Below, one piece after another: positions 15,347-21,234 of a stretch of 22,607 nt of DNA. The first letter of the stretch is position 1. Every line of letters starts with the position of its first letter. A program made the position numbers and the translations under genes. The notes beneath the pieces are model-generated. The model saw only the letters and a list, made by a program, of their open reading frames with translations. It was not told the DNA's origin and made no database searches. Origin of the DNA: a virus; IMG/VR virus record IMGVR_UViG_3300017989_003671, positions 1 to 22,607 of that record; one strand, 5' to 3'.

Positions 15347-15655
15347 TTAAATATTACTATAGTCCCACTCAGTAGGCCGATGGTGCTGCCAGAAGTGCTT
15401 AAACCCTTCCTCAGAGGTTGCCGTTACTTCATCTTCAAAGTCACCAGCCACCGTTCCGTATTCAGGGTGTGTGGCACTAAATGAATTAACCCATGTGTAA
15501 TAGTCCTCGTGTACTTCACCTGTAATTGTCCATCCGTCTGCGTGTGTTTTCGTATGGACTCCACCCGTAGCATCGGAGTCCGTTACTTCTGAAACATCCA
15601 AGGTAAGTGCGCCACGGGTGCTGTTAAAATCTTCCCCAAATTTTTTGCTAATCAT
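15347..15655 (-). CDS. Acidic protein of 102 residues in an attC-bounded cassette
   Basis: I choose the ATG at 15655, preceded by TTTGGAGATAACG. The product is MISKKFGEDFNSTRGALTLD followed by VSEVTDSDATGGVHTKTHAD and GWTITGEVHEDYYTWVNSFS, ending EEGFKHFWQHHRPTEWDYSN. It is soluble, acidic and rich in aromatic residues. It lacks Cys and a signal peptide. I do not recognise it. The gene unit begins at GTTATGTTTT and ends in AAAACATAAC, an exact 10-base inverted match, so it looks like one integron-type cassette placed between the terminase and portal parts of the phage. Confidence 0.65.
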   Translation of the reverse strand: MISKKFGEDFNSTRGALTLDVSEVTDSDATGGVHTKTHADGWTITGEVHEDYYTWVNSFSATHPEYGTVAGDFEDEVTATSEEGFKHFWQHHRPTEWDYSNI

Positions 15656-15671
15656 CGTTATCTCCAAAGTA

Positions 15672-15754
15672 AAAACATAACAAGGCTAATTAACGCGGAT
15701 CGTCTTCGTCGCTCCGCTCCTCAGCCGCCTGGTTATTGGCGGCGTTAGCCACAC
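15672..15754 (-). mobile_element. attC-like site upstream of the 102-residue gene
   Basis: In gene direction it starts at GTGTGGCTAAC, at the stop of the zinc-ribbon gene, and ends with CTTGTTATGTTTT. GGCTAACGC pairs with GCGTTAATTAGCC across the site, with an ATT bulge. Inside are GCCGCC/GGCGGC and GCGGA/TCCGC stems, as in the variable palindrome of attC sites. Its GC-rich centre stands out from the AT-rich surroundings. The length of 83 bp is typical. Confidence 0.6.
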
Positions 15755-16038
15755 ACAAAATGCTTCCCCACAATTTTATTGCCACAAAAAGGACAGAATT
15801 TATAATCTGTTTCAACCCATTCACAACCCTGATGTAATGTTATATCATTTCCACAACTTGTTGTATGATATGGGTCATAATCCCCAAGTGTTCGATATGT
15901 CCATTTACATACCCCACCCGCATTTTGTGGCCCACCCTTTCCCTGATTCCCACCACTGACTAACCCGCTACTGCTATTTGTTTCAGACATCCATTCTTTT
16001 ATTTTTTTATATTTGTTCATCTTCAAACATTGCTCCAT
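15745..16038 (-). CDS. Zinc-ribbon protein of about 97 residues
   Basis: The frame from 16038 encodes MEQCLKMNKYKKIKEWMSET, a Gly/Asn-rich linker, then CKWTYRTLGDYDPYHTTSCG and ETDYKFCPFCGNKIVGKHF. The arrangement C-x-W, ...TSCG, ...FCPFCG is a common phage and environmental zinc-ribbon microprotein type. None of the possible ATG starts (16038, 16020, 15990) has a strong ribosome site, so the N-terminus is uncertain. Its stop lies inside an attC-like site. The role is unknown; nucleic-acid or protein binding is likely. Confidence 0.6.
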   Translation of the reverse strand: MEQCLKMNKYKKIKEWMSETNSSSGLVSGGNQGKGGPQNAGGVCKWTYRTLGDYDPYHTTSCGNDITLHQGCEWVETDYKFCPFCGNKIVGKHFVCG

Positions 16039-16040
16039 TA

Positions 16041-16214
16041 TTAGATTTCATAGTACCAATCCCTTAATGTCCTCGCTGTATAGCCGACCTCTTTGGACAA
16101 ATCCTCACAAGCCCGCCGGACGTAATCACGTACGCCACGCTGCCTTAATGTTTCTATCCGCCCCTCTAACACATGGCGGATTTCATCATGCCTCACCTTG
16201 GTTGTTTCGCGCAT
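16041..16214 (-). CDS. HTH-like microprotein of 57 residues
   Basis: This short frame has AAAAGGGAAA before ATG. It encodes MRETTKVRHDEIRHVLEGRI, ETLRQRGVRDYVRRACEDLS and KEVGYTARTLRDWYYEI. The end, EDLSKEVGYTARTLRDWYYE, reads as a helix-turn-helix with a recognition helix, and the rest is basic, so DNA binding is likely. Similar small HTH proteins serve as terminase accessory proteins or regulators. The gene fills most of what would otherwise be a 216-base gap between the two neighbours. Confidence 0.6.
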   Translation of the reverse strand: MRETTKVRHDEIRHVLEGRIETLRQRGVRDYVRRACEDLSKEVGYTARTLRDWYYEI

Positions 16215-16254
16215 TTTCCCTTTTCACTATTTTAACCAGATCAAAAACTTTTCC

Positions 16255-16452
16255 TCACCTATTTTTAATATTCCATATGTAATATTCCATAGATTGGTCA
16301 CAATTCTCAAATACGGCCCAACATTCTGTTTTGTAATTTTTCCTGATTTTAGAATGTTCTAATGCGGCTTCTTCGTCCTTATATAAAGCCACAATTCTAT
16401 TCGGCCAACATCTTTTATATACAGCCCAAATCTTTTCTACCCCTGCTGTCAT
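16255..16452 (-). CDS. Small protein of 65 residues, unknown function
   Basis: AAAGGAAAATGAC precedes the ATG at 16452. The product is MTAGVEKIWAVYKRCWPNRI, VALYKDEEAALEHSKIRKNY and KTECWAVFENCDQSMEYYIW, ending NIKNR. The pattern 'I.AVYK...P.RIVALYKDEEAALEH.' is like small environmental proteins that read as a beta-strand pair plus helix. There is no membrane span. It starts 25 bases after a GTTAT-type half site. No function is assigned. Confidence 0.6.
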   Translation of the reverse strand: MTAGVEKIWAVYKRCWPNRIVALYKDEEAALEHSKIRKNYKTECWAVFENCDQSMEYYIWNIKNR

Positions 16453-16477
16453 GTCATTTTCCTTTCTTCAGCTATTT

Positions 16478-16488
16478 GTTATGGCGGC
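16478..16488 (-). mobile_element. Isolated attC half-site (R''-like)
   Basis: GCCGCCATAAC lies directly at the stop of the 73-residue gene, in the place and form of the R'' end of cassettes in this window (compare GCCGCATAAC). No matching L' or R' half follows before the next gene begins. It may be the remnant of a deleted attC, or a chance match. Confidence 0.35.
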
Positions 16489-16709
16489 TACTTTTCAGAG
16501 ACGGAATCATCAACCCCATCCCCACAACTTAGTCTCTTCAATTTAGATGCCCACAATCCAGTAATTCTTGCCTGTTTCCCATTATCATATTTCACAATTG
16601 CCAATAATGTATCATCTGGAATAATAACACCGACTACATTCCATTTATTTGAATCTCCACTCAAATCCTCTATGCACATATTTGTAATATGTTGTGCAAG
16701 GTTTAACAA
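16488..16709 (-). CDS. Small soluble protein of about 73 residues
   Basis: The frame follows the terminase large subunit. The TTG at 16709 is next to CAGGGG but poorly spaced, so the true start may lie a few codons further up, near AAGAAGGGGG. The product includes MCIEDLSGDSNKWNVVGVII, PDDTLLAIVKYDNGKQARIT and GLWASKLKRLSCGDGVDDS. The middle has beta-barrel-like strands. No family was recognised. It ends at a cassette-type half-site. Confidence 0.5.
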   Translation of the reverse strand: MLNLAQHITNMCIEDLSGDSNKWNVVGVIIPDDTLLAIVKYDNGKQARITGLWASKLKRLSCGDGVDDSVSEK

Positions 16710-16746
16710 CCCCTGATTTAATTTGGTATCTATAATAACCCCCTTC

Positions 16747-18036
16747 TTAATCTATGGGTCTTGGTTCACCAAGTTTGACAGGAGAAGAAGATACCCTGCC
16801 TTTTATGGGTAACAATTCCTTTAACGCCCAAACAAGGGCATCCATCCTATTGGGACTCCAGCCGCTGCCGGGTGTATAGGTACACATTTCATCTTCCAAT
16901 TTTGGGAATATGCCAACATGGTGTACGTTTCCCTCTTCATATTGGAATGATATGGGTTCGGCCCGTATTGTCTTGCCCCGTGATGCTGTTATCAATCTAA
17001 CGGGTAAATTAGGCCCCGCTGACTGAATCACACTCTTGACCATATCACCACCATAGTTCTTTTCTGCGATAACTCTGTCTGCTTCGTTTTCCTCAAAAGC
17101 TTGCGTAACGCTTTCAGCCCACCCCTCCGGTCTCGCATTAATAGAATAATCCGCCAAAACGTATCCATGATTATCATACCCAAGTCCAGCAACAATAATA
17201 CCCGTTTCCGATGAATCTTTCTTTTTTCCTTGGGGATCGACACCTACAACGATTCTTTTCATTCTTGGTGCTTCACTGACTCTTGTATTATCAATGATTG
17301 CTTGTGTCCACAGGGCTCCGGGAACGTCATCAATGTCTTCGGCTAAGATTTCTTGCTTATAGGCAAGTTGGGTCATATCTATAGCAATTTCGTCAAGGGC
17401 CCGTTCGTCAATAAATGGATTTGCGTAACTCGTGAAATGAAATGCTTCCCAGCGACCAGATGTATCCTTCTGTGCTTTTTTGAACATTTTAGAAGCGTGG
17501 CGGGGATCAAAGGCTTTAGTAACCCCCCTCATCCTAAAACTTGGGGGGGTAAAAATAAAAACAGCATCACCATTGTTATCTAAAAGCATCGGAGCACCAA
17601 CAATCTCCCAGGCGTCTTCATTCATTAATTGAAATTCGTCAAGAATGAGTATATCCGCCCAGTCACCCCTTAGTGTATCTGCATTCCAAGCCGTTTTAGC
17701 CTTTATCCTAATATCCGTATTTGGCACTTCAATAATATGTAAATTCTTGTCCCTGAATAATATCTTCTCTGATATAACAGGCTCTAAAACCGTATTAATG
17801 AAATGCCAAAAAGCCCCTACCTGTTCTACTGTAGGAGCTCCATATAATACCCTCTTTCCATCTCTAAACCCATGTAATGCTATTTTCCCACACCCAATAG
17901 TTTTGCCACCACGCCTTCCAGCTTTGACGATTTTCCTTTTAGTGGCACTTTCAACGAATCGCTTTTGTTCTTCGTGTCTCTTTCCAGTTTTGGGATTTGT
18001 ATAACCAGGAATGACTATCCTATGTATCGTCTCCAT
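16747..18036 (-). CDS. Terminase large subunit
   Basis: I take the ATG at 18036 (METIHRIVIPGYTNPKTGKR), which overlaps the small-subunit gene. In the frame counted from the upstream TTG at 18042 (431 residues), the Walker A variant AGRRGGKT is at 41-48. Walker B is ILILDEFQ at 131-138. The nuclease domain has RIVVGVDPQG (D269) and SSETGIIVAG, and its last acidic cluster is SPNRMDALVWAL (D401). This is the complete ATPase plus RNase H-like nuclease pattern of terminases that cut and pump phage DNA through the portal. No frameshift is seen. Confidence 0.95.
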   Translation of the reverse strand: METIHRIVIPGYTNPKTGKRHEEQKRFVESATKRKIVKAGRRGGKTIGCGKIALHGFRDGKRVLYGAPTVEQVGAFWHFINTVLEPVISEKILFRDKNLHIIEVPNTDIRIKAKTAWNADTLRGDWADILILDEFQLMNEDAWEIVGAPMLLDNNGDAVFIFTPPSFRMRGVTKAFDPRHASKMFKKAQKDTSGRWEAFHFTSYANPFIDERALDEIAIDMTQLAYKQEILAEDIDDVPGALWTQAIIDNTRVSEAPRMKRIVVGVDPQGKKKDSSETGIIVAGLGYDNHGYVLADYSINARPEGWAESVTQAFEENEADRVIAEKNYGGDMVKSVIQSAGPNLPVRLITASRGKTIRAEPISFQYEEGNVHHVGIFPKLEDEMCTYTPGSGWSPNRMDALVWALKELLPIKGRVSSSPVKLGEPRPID

Positions 18037-18430
18037 CCACAAACTCTATAATATGTTTAATGGGTTCCTTGCCTCCGCCTACTTGATACCTACGTCCAAA
18101 GTCCTCGTTCTCCGTTCGTTCAAGTATCCATGCTAATGCCTGCCACGCCTTTGTGGGTAAAGTGATTGTTGTTTCAAATTTAGCCTTGCAATCCGGGCAC
18201 TGAACTTGTACCCTTGTCTCACCCACACCCGCTGTACGTATATGGCTTAAAATATCTTTTATTTTATCAGCACGCGCTTTTTTTACAACCTCAGAAAATT
18301 CAGGTTTTTCTCTTTGCCACGCATAAAATGTTTCCTCACTAATATCCACAAGATCGCATACCTTTTTTATGGGTACGCCTTCTCTTAGGCTGGCTACAAT
18401 AGCATCAACAACTTCCTGAGTATATTTCAT
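18020..18430 (-). CDS. Terminase small subunit
   Basis: The start at ATG 18430 (MKYTQEVVDAIVASLREGVP) is preceded by GGGGTGTAAGAAT. An in-frame GTG at 18478 would add 16 residues. The N-terminus has a helix-turn-helix, VCDLVDISEETFYAWQREKP, as in many TerS DNA-recognition domains. There is a Cys pair in VQCPDCKAKFETT and a C-terminal helix plus acidic tail. It overlaps the large-subunit gene by 17 bases. The protein recognises the packaging site and loads the large subunit. Confidence 0.85.
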   Translation of the reverse strand: MKYTQEVVDAIVASLREGVPIKKVCDLVDISEETFYAWQREKPEFSEVVKKARADKIKDILSHIRTAGVGETRVQVQCPDCKAKFETTITLPTKAWQALAWILERTENEDFGRRYQVGGGKEPIKHIIEFVDGDDT

Positions 18431-18504
18431 ATTCTTACACCCCACTACTTCTCGTTTTACGGATTTCCATACTTCCACAACCTATCTATTTTCAACCGTT
18501 TTGA

Positions 18505-18588
18505 TTAAAAACGCTTCCCGCAAAAAGGGCACAGCTTAAATAAGGTAGTTTCCTCCTTGCAATAATCTCCAATATTATCATATATCAA
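18505..18588 (-). pseudogene. Zinc-ribbon fragment in front of TerS
   Basis: A frame reaching upstream past 18637 encodes NGWEFQLIYDNIGDYCKEET and TLFKLCPFCGKRF before a stop at 18507-18505. The end matches the zinc-ribbon style of the gene at 15745-16038 (...YKFCPFCGNKI). There is no ATG; only TTG at 18588 or CTG at 18639, and the frame runs into the preceding attC-like site. It reads as a truncated cassette gene, or a very small protein with a poor start. After the stop comes TTAATCAAAAC, a partial match to the unit's own start GTTTAATTAA. Confidence 0.4.
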
Positions 18589-18607
18589 TTGGAATTCCCA
18601 TCCATTA

Positions 18608-18679
18608 ATTAAACGTCTGTATAATAACCTAAAATTCAGTGTAGCGGTTTTTCAGGTTATTACCAGTCCGTTATACGTG
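18608..18679 (-). mobile_element. attC-like site 6
   Basis: It begins CACGTATAAC at the stop of the zinc-protein gene and ends at GTTTAAT. TAATAACCT and AGGTTATTA make a 9-bp perfect inner stem, with ACCGCTACACTG in the loop part. The R'' CGTATAAC matches the GTTATACG that starts the same unit at 19028. The length is 72 bp. The R' side is more degenerate than in sites 2 and 5. Confidence 0.6.
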
Positions 18680-18982
18680 TTTGCAAGAGGTTCTTATCTC
18701 CAATTTAGATGCTGGAGATGAAATACCTCTTTCCCCACATTGTAGACACGTCCATCTTCCGAAACCACACAAATCATAGGATAATACATTTGATGGGTGT
18801 TTGCAATTAGATTTATCTGGATGTGGAATATTAATAATATTTTTAAGGTTGTTAGGGGTATACAATAAATGTGCTCCACAATCCATGCAAACCAAAGATA
18901 AATCCGAAATCCACATATCATTTTTTGATAAATTTTCGGGTCTGATATGCCCCCGCAATTCAAGTCTTTTATGTTTACACAT
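18671..18982 (-). CDS. Double zinc-finger protein in cassette
   Basis: AAAGGAATGAATT precedes the ATG. The 103-residue protein has MCKHKRLELRGHIRPENLSK, SLVCMDCGAHLLY, KSNCKHPSNVLSYDLCGFGR and WTCLQCGERGISSPA, ending SCKHV. Repeated 'CKH' and 'CxxC' elements suggest two zinc sites in two similar halves. The unit begins at GTTATACGGG (19028-19019) and ends CACGTATAAC, so it is a self-matched cassette. The role is unknown; zinc-binding microproteins usually bind nucleic acid or protein partners. Confidence 0.65.
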   Translation of the reverse strand: MCKHKRLELRGHIRPENLSKNDMWISDLSLVCMDCGAHLLYTPNNLKNIINIPHPDKSNCKHPSNVLSYDLCGFGRWTCLQCGERGISSPASKLEIRTSCKHV

Positions 18983-19018
18983 AATTCATTCCTTTATATT
19001 TTTAGGGTAAAGGGCAAA

Positions 19019-19101
19019 CCCGTATAACCAGCGTTAGAACACGGACAGCCACCCTGCCCACGTCCTTGCCTCTGCCGGTTAAACGCAAGCCGTTATGCCC
19101 C
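19019..19101 (-). mobile_element. attC-like site 5
   Basis: In gene direction it runs from GGGGCATAAC, 9 bases after the stop of the 111-residue gene, to GTTATACGGG. GGCTTGCGTTTA opposite TAACGCTGGTT gives the L''/L' pairing, with unpaired bases. A GGAC/GTCC stem encloses GTGGGCAGGGTGGCT in the centre. It is 83 bp, GC-rich, and followed directly by the leader of the next gene. Arm order and size fit attC. Confidence 0.65.
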
Positions 19102-19109
19102 AATCAGGG

Positions 19110-19445
19110 CTAAAAATGTTTTAAATATAATTCTTCAATTTCTTTCTCTCCGAGCAAAACGCCTTCGCCAGTCTTACACACTTTAAGCCATACTTGCCCG
19201 TTTTCGGCATTATGAGCGCAAAGTTTGTACTTGCCGACAATTATATCGCCCTGATTGCCCTTCCGCTCCGCATCTTCCCGGCCAGGCATAACTTGATTAT
19301 GAACCGGACTTGCCCCACCAAACTTTTTTTGCAAATGCTCTGCAACTTTTACAATATCCCATTTTCTTCCAACTAAATGTTTATACCAATATTTTTTATT
19401 TGAATAACAACTAAGCATTTCTTGAACTATCTGTTCCCAATCCAT
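19110..19445 (-). CDS. Protein of 111 residues in cassette, unknown
   Basis: GGGAGGTAAAA precedes the ATG. The product is MDWEQIVQEMLSCYSNKKYW, YKHLVGRKWDIVKVAEHLQK and KFGGASPVHNQVMPGREDAE, then GDIIVGKYKLCAHNAENGQV, WLKVCKTGEGVLLGEKEIEE. A helical N-terminal half with a possible helix-turn-helix (KVAEHLQKKFGG) is followed by a beta-rich half. The stretch HNQVMPG coincides with a GTTATGCC sequence at 19292-19277, similar to a cassette start. No function is assigned. Confidence 0.6.
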   Translation of the reverse strand: MDWEQIVQEMLSCYSNKKYWYKHLVGRKWDIVKVAEHLQKKFGGASPVHNQVMPGREDAERKGNQGDIIVGKYKLCAHNAENGQVWLKVCKTGEGVLLGEKEIEELYLKHF

Positions 19446-19454
19446 TTTTACCTC

Positions 19455-19490
19455 CCGGCCTCAAGCCGGTTATAATTAGCGTTATGCCTC
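19455..19490 (-). mobile_element. Short or degenerate attC-like site 4
   Basis: GAGGCATAAC stands at the stop of the preceding gene. It is followed by GCTAATTATAAC and the small hairpin CCGGC-TTGAG-GCCGG, which also supplies the GGGAGG ribosome site of the next gene. No clean R' is present, so this is probably a collapsed site. Confidence 0.4.
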
Positions 19491-19844
19491 TGGCGGCTTA
19501 GGTAATTCTTGCCAGTATTTCGGTATAGTAAATTCCATGTCAAGATAAAAATTACCGTCCCTGTACATAGCGAAAAATGGTAACAATCCTTTTCCGTTTG
19601 AACACATTTTGTATCCTTCTTCCATCGGCTTTTCTTCGTCAGTAAGCCGCCAGCCCGTCCCTTCCTCACTGCCCGGCCCGGCATAACCCGTTGCTGCTAC
19701 GGATGAAACCCGCCCAACACCGCTTTCCTGATCTTCAATACCCTCCTTAAAAGGGCATACATCACAGCACTTTGCACCAACCCTGCGATTACGCTTGCAA
19801 TTCTGATAAAACCATGATTTTCTATCAATTTCTGGAAATTCCAT
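19482..19844 (-). CDS. Cys-containing protein of 120 residues in cassette
   Basis: The ATG at 19844 follows AGAGAAAGGATAAAAAA; an upstream TTG-type extension is not needed. The product has MEFPEIDRKSWFYQNCKRNR, RVGAKCCDVCPFKEGIEDQE, a Gly/Ser-rich middle (SSVAATGYAGPGSEEGTGWR), then MEEGYKMCSNGKGLLPFFAM and LDMEFTIPKYWQELPKPPEA. Cys residues near 16, 26, 27, 30 and later at KMCSN could bind zinc. The middle is encoded by GTTATGCCGGGCCGGG (19687-19672), which looks like a cassette start inside the gene, so a fusion of two units is possible. The function is unknown. Confidence 0.55.
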   Translation of the reverse strand: MEFPEIDRKSWFYQNCKRNRRVGAKCCDVCPFKEGIEDQESGVGRVSSVAATGYAGPGSEEGTGWRLTDEEKPMEEGYKMCSNGKGLLPFFAMYRDGNFYLDMEFTIPKYWQELPKPPEA

Positions 19845-19876
19845 TTTTTTATCCTTTCTCTTACCCCGCCGTTTCA

Positions 19877-19901
19877 CCGCAGAGCATTGACGTTATGCGG
19901 C
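19877..19901 (-). mobile_element. Collapsed attC-like site 3
   Basis: GCCGCATAAC (end of the 85-residue gene's unit) is joined directly to GTCAATGCTCTGCGG, with no L''/L' arms between. The second part is a degenerate match to the reverse complement of CCGCCAGAGGCATAAC at the end of the next unit. The junction looks like a deletion or imprecise recombination between two sites. Confidence 0.45.
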
Positions 19902-20150
19902 TACAAAAACTCGGTCTTGCCCCGCAACCCCAGGTTTTGTAATTTCACGTATTTCACCAAGCTCAACAAGCCTGTCAACATAAGCCATCATTGTCCATGA
20001 TGTGTCACCGGAAATATCCGTAAGCGCAGAAAACATCATGAATGCCCCACCCTCATCCAGAAGCTGTCTTGCCTTATCTCTAACTTTCAAAAACTCACGT
20101 TGTCCCTCATCCGTAAATATCTTTTTTTTCTCAACATTGTAGTCATACAT
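19893..20150 (-). CDS. Winged-helix-like protein of 85 residues in cassette
   Basis: AAAAAGGAGAAAATTGCA precedes the ATG. The sequence is MYDYNVEKKKIFTDEGQREF, LKVRDKARQLLDEGGAFMMF, SALTDISGDTSWTMMAYVDR and LVELGEIREITKPGVAGQDR, ending VFVAA. 'SWTMMAYVDRLVELGEIREI...QDRVFV' is the helix-then-beta-wing pattern of small winged-helix proteins. It is likely a DNA-binding regulator or accessory protein; no target is known. The unit is bounded by GTTATGCGGC (20191-20182) and GCCGCATAAC, an exact 10-base inverted match. Confidence 0.65.
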   Translation of the reverse strand: MYDYNVEKKKIFTDEGQREFLKVRDKARQLLDEGGAFMMFSALTDISGDTSWTMMAYVDRLVELGEIREITKPGVAGQDRVFVAA

Positions 20151-20181
20151 TGCAATTTTCTCCTTTTTATAATTTCGTTTC

Positions 20182-20294
20182 GCCGCATAACAATGTCATG
20201 AATGTGACCCCCGCCCTGTACCGAGGAAGAGATCCGCCGAAATCGGGTTCAGCCTCACAACTCCACCGGCACATTATGACAGACGTTATGTGCC
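20182..20294 (-). mobile_element. attC-like site 2 (best example)
   Basis: In gene direction it runs from GGCACATAAC, whose first G is the last base of the TAG stop, to GTTATGCGGC. The arms AAC-GTC-TGTCATAATGTG and CACATTCATGACA-TT-GTT pair over 12 bases with a single unpaired base, as in attC L''/L' arms. The inner part is a GC-rich imperfect palindrome. At 113 bp it is within the known attC size range. This is the clearest of the sites. Confidence 0.7.
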
Positions 20295-20566
20295 TATGCC
20301 ATCCACACTTCTTCTTTATGGTGGGAGCACGTACATTCCTTACTACAAATTCTCCACCAAGCATACCCAAAATGTCTTTGTCCTTTTGGAAATCTCCGCC
20401 ATTCATAACATATTTGGCATGGTAAATCTTTAGTTGGTTTTTTCCAAAGATACTTTTTATGATCATACCATTCTTTAAAATCTATATTAGCCTCTCTTAT
20501 TACATCTATGTTAAAATCATTCCCATATTTATCTATCTGTTCATCTGTGTATTCTCTCAATTTCAT
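20294..20566 (-). CDS. Zinc-ribbon protein of 90 residues in cassette
   Basis: I choose the ATG at 20566, after CGAAAGGGGTTTT. The product is MKLREYTDEQIDKYGNDFNI, DVIREANIDFKEWYDHKKYL and WKKPTKDLPCQICYEWRRFP, then KGQRHFGYAWWRICSKECTC, SHHKEEVWMA. CQIC and CSKECTCSHH give a treble-clef-like metal site. The unit begins at GTTATGTGCC (20593-20584) and ends in GGCACATAAC, a perfect 10-base inverted match typical of one cassette. The function is unknown. Confidence 0.65.
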   Translation of the reverse strand: MKLREYTDEQIDKYGNDFNIDVIREANIDFKEWYDHKKYLWKKPTKDLPCQICYEWRRFPKGQRHFGYAWWRICSKECTCSHHKEEVWMA

Positions 20567-20583
20567 AAAACCCCTTTCGTTTC

Positions 20584-20619
20584 GGCACATAACAAATATT
20601 TGCATTTGTTTCTATGCCT
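20584..20619 (-). mobile_element. attC-like site 1 (partial)
   Basis: In gene direction GGCATAGAAACAAAT faces ATTTGTTATGTGCC around GCAAAT, a compact hairpin whose 3' side contains the GTTATGTGCC cassette start. A GCATAAGCC element lies further upstream (to about 20640) after the stop of the 61-residue gene. The outer R'' side is not well matched, so this may be the altered first junction of the array. Confidence 0.45.
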
Positions 20620-20653
20620 TCGCGCGGCTTATGCTAAATTTAGGGCGGACGGC

Positions 20654-20839
20654 TTATTTAGAGATTCTTTCTTCAACCTCCCTGCCCACATTTTCAATAT
20701 TTTTAATAATTTTACTAACATCTTCAGGTGGAACATAAATTTCATCACCATCATTAATGCAAAATGCTATAAACTCACCAATAATATACACTTCTAAGAA
20801 ATCTCCATCCTTATCTTCATACTTATAACCATTCTCCAT
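20654..20839 (-). CDS. Small acidic protein of 61 residues
   Basis: AAAGGAGTGGGGTT precedes the ATG. The product is MENGYKYEDKDGDFLEVYII, GEFIAFCINDGDEIYVPPED and VSKIIKNIENVGREVEERIS, then K. Beta strands followed by a C-terminal helix form a compact fold. The line 'DGDEIYVPPEDVSKIIKNI' resembles small phage proteins of unknown role. It lies 17 bases after the neighbour's stop, so it is probably cotranscribed with it. Confidence 0.65.
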   Translation of the reverse strand: MENGYKYEDKDGDFLEVYIIGEFIAFCINDGDEIYVPPEDVSKIIKNIENVGREVEERISK

Positions 20840-20856
20840 AACCCCACTCCTTTCAA

Positions 20857-21225
20857 CTAATAAATCTCATTCAATATAATACTTTTTTTACTAATATTCA
20901 AGCTCTTTCTAAATCTTTCCAATTCAGCTTTTTCACCTTGCCATATTTCACATCGCCACCTCGCATGACATCGACTATCGGAACAACCTTTCCAGAAATC
21001 GTCGGGCTGTCTTCCACATGGGATAGACCATTTTTCTCTATCCAGTCTTTTACGCCACCGCTCTGTCGCTTGAATAGCTTTTGATAGTTTACCAAAACGT
21101 TTTATCCCCCTAAAAACAAATGTAGTGCTTAATGTATCCTGTGGGATATATCGCGGCCAATGTCCATATTTTTGATAATAGCCCCAAAATTCTTGCATGA
21201 CCTCTTGTTTGGTATATTTAAGCAT
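20857..21225 (-). CDS. Cys-containing protein of 122 residues, unknown
   Basis: AAGGCAAATCA precedes the ATG. The sequence starts MLKYTKQEVMQEFWGYYQKY and includes GHWPRYIPQDTLSTTFVFRG, IKRFGKLSKAIQATERWRKR and a Cys cluster, CGRQPDDFWKGCSDSRCHAR followed by WRCEIW. The N-terminal 'E....Y...YG.WPR' pattern resembles the homing-endonuclease-associated repeat helices that bind DNA; that is only a resemblance. The Cys cluster may bind metal. No function is assigned. Confidence 0.6.
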   Translation of the reverse strand: MLKYTKQEVMQEFWGYYQKYGHWPRYIPQDTLSTTFVFRGIKRFGKLSKAIQATERWRKRLDREKWSIPCGRQPDDFWKGCSDSRCHARWRCEIWQGEKAELERFRKSLNISKKSIILNEIY

Positions 21226-21234
21226 TGATTTGCC

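Larger units (their letters stand above)
15210..15348 (-). mobile_element. attC-like recombination site, portal side
   Basis: In the gene direction, AAAACATAAC covers the end of the upstream small gene, and GTTATCC at 15216-15210 closes the site. The outer arms pair over about 14 bases: ATAACATAAACGG on one side against ATAACATTCAACGG (reverse complement of the other). This is the R''-L''...L'-R' order of an integron attC, 139 bp long, at the upper end of the known range. AAAACATAAC is the exact reverse complement of GTTATGTTTT at the start of the same unit, as expected for an inserted cassette. Confidence 0.6.

Noticed and set aside
19448-19684. Minus-strand 78-residue frame starting MPGRAVRKGRAGG
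   Set aside because: It overlaps the 120-residue cassette gene in another frame, has no ribosome site and low-complexity basic sequence.
20167-20466. Minus-strand 99-residue frame over the 90-residue zinc gene
   Set aside because: It runs through attC-like site 2 and lacks a ribosome site; the zinc-ribbon frame is better supported.
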